Source: Clostridiales bacterium (GTDB taxonomy: Bacteria > Bacillota > Clostridia > Saccharofermentanales > Saccharofermentanaceae). From it: DNA of 34,760 nt. The position numbers and the translations under genes are program-made. The stretch lies in contig JAFZHS010000001.1 of the NCBI GenBank assembly GCA_017554745.1, forward strand, positions 1-34,760. Direction: 5' to 3'. Each line of letters opens with the position of its first letter. Within the stretch, counting starts at the first letter, position 1. The notes beneath the pieces were generated by a model. The model was not told the DNA's origin. It saw only the letters and a program-made list of their open reading frames with translations, and did no database searches. This document shows positions 33,286 to 34,760 of the stretch, in pieces.

Positions 33286-34485
33286 ATGGCAAATACTGCG
33301 AAGAAAAAGACTGTAAAGGCTGCAGCTAAAACGGCTGCCAAGAAGACTGCCGCTAAGAAAACGACTGCTGCAGCAAAGAAACCAGCTGCTAAGAAGGCTG
33401 CCGCAACGGCAAAGGCTACGGCTGCTAAGAAGACACCTGCAAAGAAGACAACGGCTGCTAAAGCCGCTGCAAAGAAGGCTGCTCCCAAGGCAGCTGCAAA
33501 GACTGCAGCAAAGCCTGTAGCAAAGAAAGCTCCGATGAAGAAAGCTGCTTTAGGCACACCTGCAAAGGCTGCACCTGTTAAGAAGACTGCTGTTAAGACT
33601 GTTTCTGAGAGCAAGTCCGCAATGGGAAGAGGCCTCGGCGCTTTACTTTCATCTGATGGTATTCCGGAGAACAAGAGAGATTCTGTTGTTGAGCTCAAGA
33701 TCAATGACATCTCCCCTAATGACGGCCAGCCGAGAAAGAACTTTGATGATGAGAAGCTTAACTCGCTTGCTTCATCCATCGAAGAGAACGGCATCATCCA
33801 GCCTATCATCGTACAGAAGAAGGGCGACGGCTACAGGATCGTTGCTGGTGAGCGCCGTTGGAGAGCCGCGCGTATCGCAGGACTTTCCGTTATTCCTGCT
33901 ATCGTAAGAGATCTTACTGACAGGCAGACAATGGAGCAGGCTCTCATCGAGAATATCCAGAGAGAAGACCTGAATCCTATTGAAGAAGCAATGGCTATCC
34001 AGAATCTCCTTAAGACACACAAGCTTACACAGGACCAGCTTGCAAAGAAGCTCGGTAAGGGCAGATCAAGTATCACCAATACTCTCCGTATCCTTGAGCT
34101 TGATGAATCCCTGCAGGAATTCGTAAGCAGAGGAGATCTTTCTGAAGGCCATGCAAAGGTCATTCTTGCCGTTAAGGATAAAGAGGACCAGCGTAAGGTC
34201 GCAGACTACATCATGACACGTGACCTGAATGTCAGACAGGCCGAGGTATTTGTAAAGAAGTTCCTCGATGCCCAGAATGCTCCTGACAAGAAGAAGGTCA
34301 TCGAAGCTCCCGATATCCGTTTCGCGCTGAGCCTCAAAGAAGTTGAGACAAAGTTCAAGAAGGCTCTTGGTGCCAAGACAAAGATCAAGGTCTTGGATAA
34401 TACAAGCGGACGCGGACGCATCGTGATCGACTACAAAGATTATGAGGACTTAGACAGACTTACAGAGCTGCTCGGCGGCCAGTAA
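33286..34485 (+). CDS. parB: ParB (Spo0J) with histone H1-like N-terminal tail
   Basis: 399 aa. Residues 1 to about 108 are almost only Ala, Lys, Thr and Pro in AAKK/KTAAK repeats like histone H1 tails. The ParA-interacting motif GRGLGALL, normally at the very N-terminus, is at 114-121. The CTP-binding ParB domain has GERRWRAA and ENIQRE, then an HTH (TQDQLAKKLGKGRSSITNTLR) and the C-terminal dimerization domain. ParB loads at parS and slides as a CTP clamp. The tail probably adds nonspecific DNA binding. AGAGGAG precedes the ATG, and the tail is in frame with no second ribosome site before GRGLG. Confidence 0.95.
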   Translation: MANTAKKKTVKAAAKTAAKKTAAKKTTAAAKKPAAKKAAATAKATAAKKTPAKKTTAAKAAAKKAAPKAAAKTAAKPVAKKAPMKKAALGTPAKAAPVKKTAVKTVSESKSAMGRGLGALLSSDGIPENKRDSVVELKINDISPNDGQPRKNFDDEKLNSLASSIEENGIIQPIIVQKKGDGYRIVAGERRWRAARIAGLSVIPAIVRDLTDRQTMEQALIENIQREDLNPIEEAMAIQNLLKTHKLTQDQLAKKLGKGRSSITNTLRILELDESLQEFVSRGDLSEGHAKVILAVKDKEDQRKVADYIMTRDLNVRQAEVFVKKFLDAQNAPDKKKVIEAPDIRFALSLKEVETKFKKALGAKTKIKVLDNTSGRGRIVIDYKDYEDLDRLTELLGGQ

Positions 34486-34519
34486 TCTGAGAACCATAAA
34501 AGCTTAAAACACATGTATT

Positions 34520-34554
34520 GAGGCGGTGTTGCAGGGGTGCTTGCAAACCGCCTC
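34520..34554 (+). terminator. parB downstream hairpin
   Basis: GAGGCGGT and ACCGCCTC pair over 8 bp, followed by TGATTTATG. A weak T-run, so termination may be incomplete. Confidence 0.5.
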
Positions 34555-34569
34555 TGATTTATGTATACT
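34541..34569 (+). promoter_or_regulatory. tRNA-Ser promoter
   Basis: TTGCAA (34541-34546) and TATACT (34564-34569), spacer 17 bp, 17 nt before the tRNA. The -35 overlaps the end of the parB hairpin. Confidence 0.65.
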
Positions 34570-34586
34570 TAAGTGCCTTTAGGTAT

Positions 34587-34675
34587 GGAGCTGTATCGAA
34601 GCGGTCATAACGAGGCGGTCTTGAAAACCGTTTGACTTCACGGTCACGTGGGTTCGAATCCCACCGGCTCCGCCA
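34587..34675 (+). tRNA. tRNA-Ser(UGA)
   Basis: 89 nt including encoded CCA. Acceptor arm GGAGCTG pairs with CGGCTCC (one G-U), the anticodon loop CTTGAAAA gives UGA (34622-34624), a long variable arm is present as in serine tRNAs, and the T arm GTGGGTTCGAATCCCAC is perfect. Confidence 0.96.
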
Positions 34676-34689
34676 TAAATCCACACAGA

Positions 34690-34720
34690 GCCTTTCCGCA
34701 ATGCGGAAGGGCTTTTCTTT
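34690..34720 (+). terminator. tRNA-Ser terminator
   Basis: GCCTTTCCGC and GCGGAAGGGC form a 10-bp stem with one G-U and a 3-nt loop, followed by TTTTCTTTT. Confidence 0.85.
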
Positions 34721-34760
34721 TGCGAACAAATGTTCTATTTTGGCGTTTATATATAAATAA

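Noticed and set aside
1..34760. CRISPR arrays and insertion sequences.
   Set aside because: No regularly spaced direct repeats with unique spacers and no transposase gene were seen; the repeats found are parS, att and arm-type sites.

Overview
The window is most likely from a low-to-mid G+C Firmicute of the class Clostridia. The grounds are the origin gene order (dnaA, dnaN, recF, remB-like, gyrB, then parAB with parS sites), strong AGGAGG-type ribosome binding sites, GTG and TTG starts, sigma-A type promoters and a class D/B-like sortase. No species is claimed.

Right half (about 19.7-34.7 kb) is conserved chromosome around the replication origin. To the right of a probable oriC (26,905-27,260) run dnaA, dnaN, recF, a RemB/DUF370 gene and gyrB. 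Three copies of a parS-like palindrome follow, then parA, parB and a tRNA-Ser(UGA). ParB carries a histone-H1-like Lys/Ala tail of about 108 residues and GyrB an acidic N-terminal extension of about 85 residues. To the left, on the minus strand and leading away from the origin, are a sortase, purA, a lipoprotein and guaA.

Middle (2,861-19,732) is an integrated element of about 16.9 kb in the 3' end of guaA. An exact 18-bp direct repeat, which encodes the last four residues and stop codon of GuaA, bounds it. From the guaA side inward it carries an XRE regulator, excisionase, tyrosine integrase, two MobC-type accessory proteins, an oriT with a TAAGTGCGCCCTTA nic-like core, a MOB-Q relaxase, and a coiled-coil membrane protein overlapping the relaxase gene. 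No type IV secretion genes are seen, so it looks like an integrative mobilizable element. Its cargo has two parts. The first (7.7-13.9 kb) is an unrecognised surface or secreted module: a membrane-anchored XRE regulator, two small secreted proteins (one broken at a run of 8 G), two lipoproteins and a membrane protein, with a candidate plus-strand small RNA between the secreted genes. The second (3.1-7.7 kb) is a tightly packed five-gene defence operon. It holds a RloA/RloB-like ATPase plus TOPRIM pair, followed by a Pycsar-type class III nucleotide cyclase, an E2-like protein and a PycTM-like membrane effector.

Left end (1-2,860) holds an alpha/beta hydrolase, a zinc-type macrodomain protein and a SirTM sirtuin on the minus strand, the last two being a known ADP-ribosylation writer/eraser pair. 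The sequence just left of the element (11-bp tandem repeat, hairpin, att copy) has the same architecture as the guaA-side end of the element. This suggests a tandem or remnant second element at this site.

The most notable candidate system is the Pycsar operon. Its cyclase is a fused two-domain protein with complementary active-site residues, and an E2-like gene sits between cyclase and effector, directly downstream of a RloAB-like pair.
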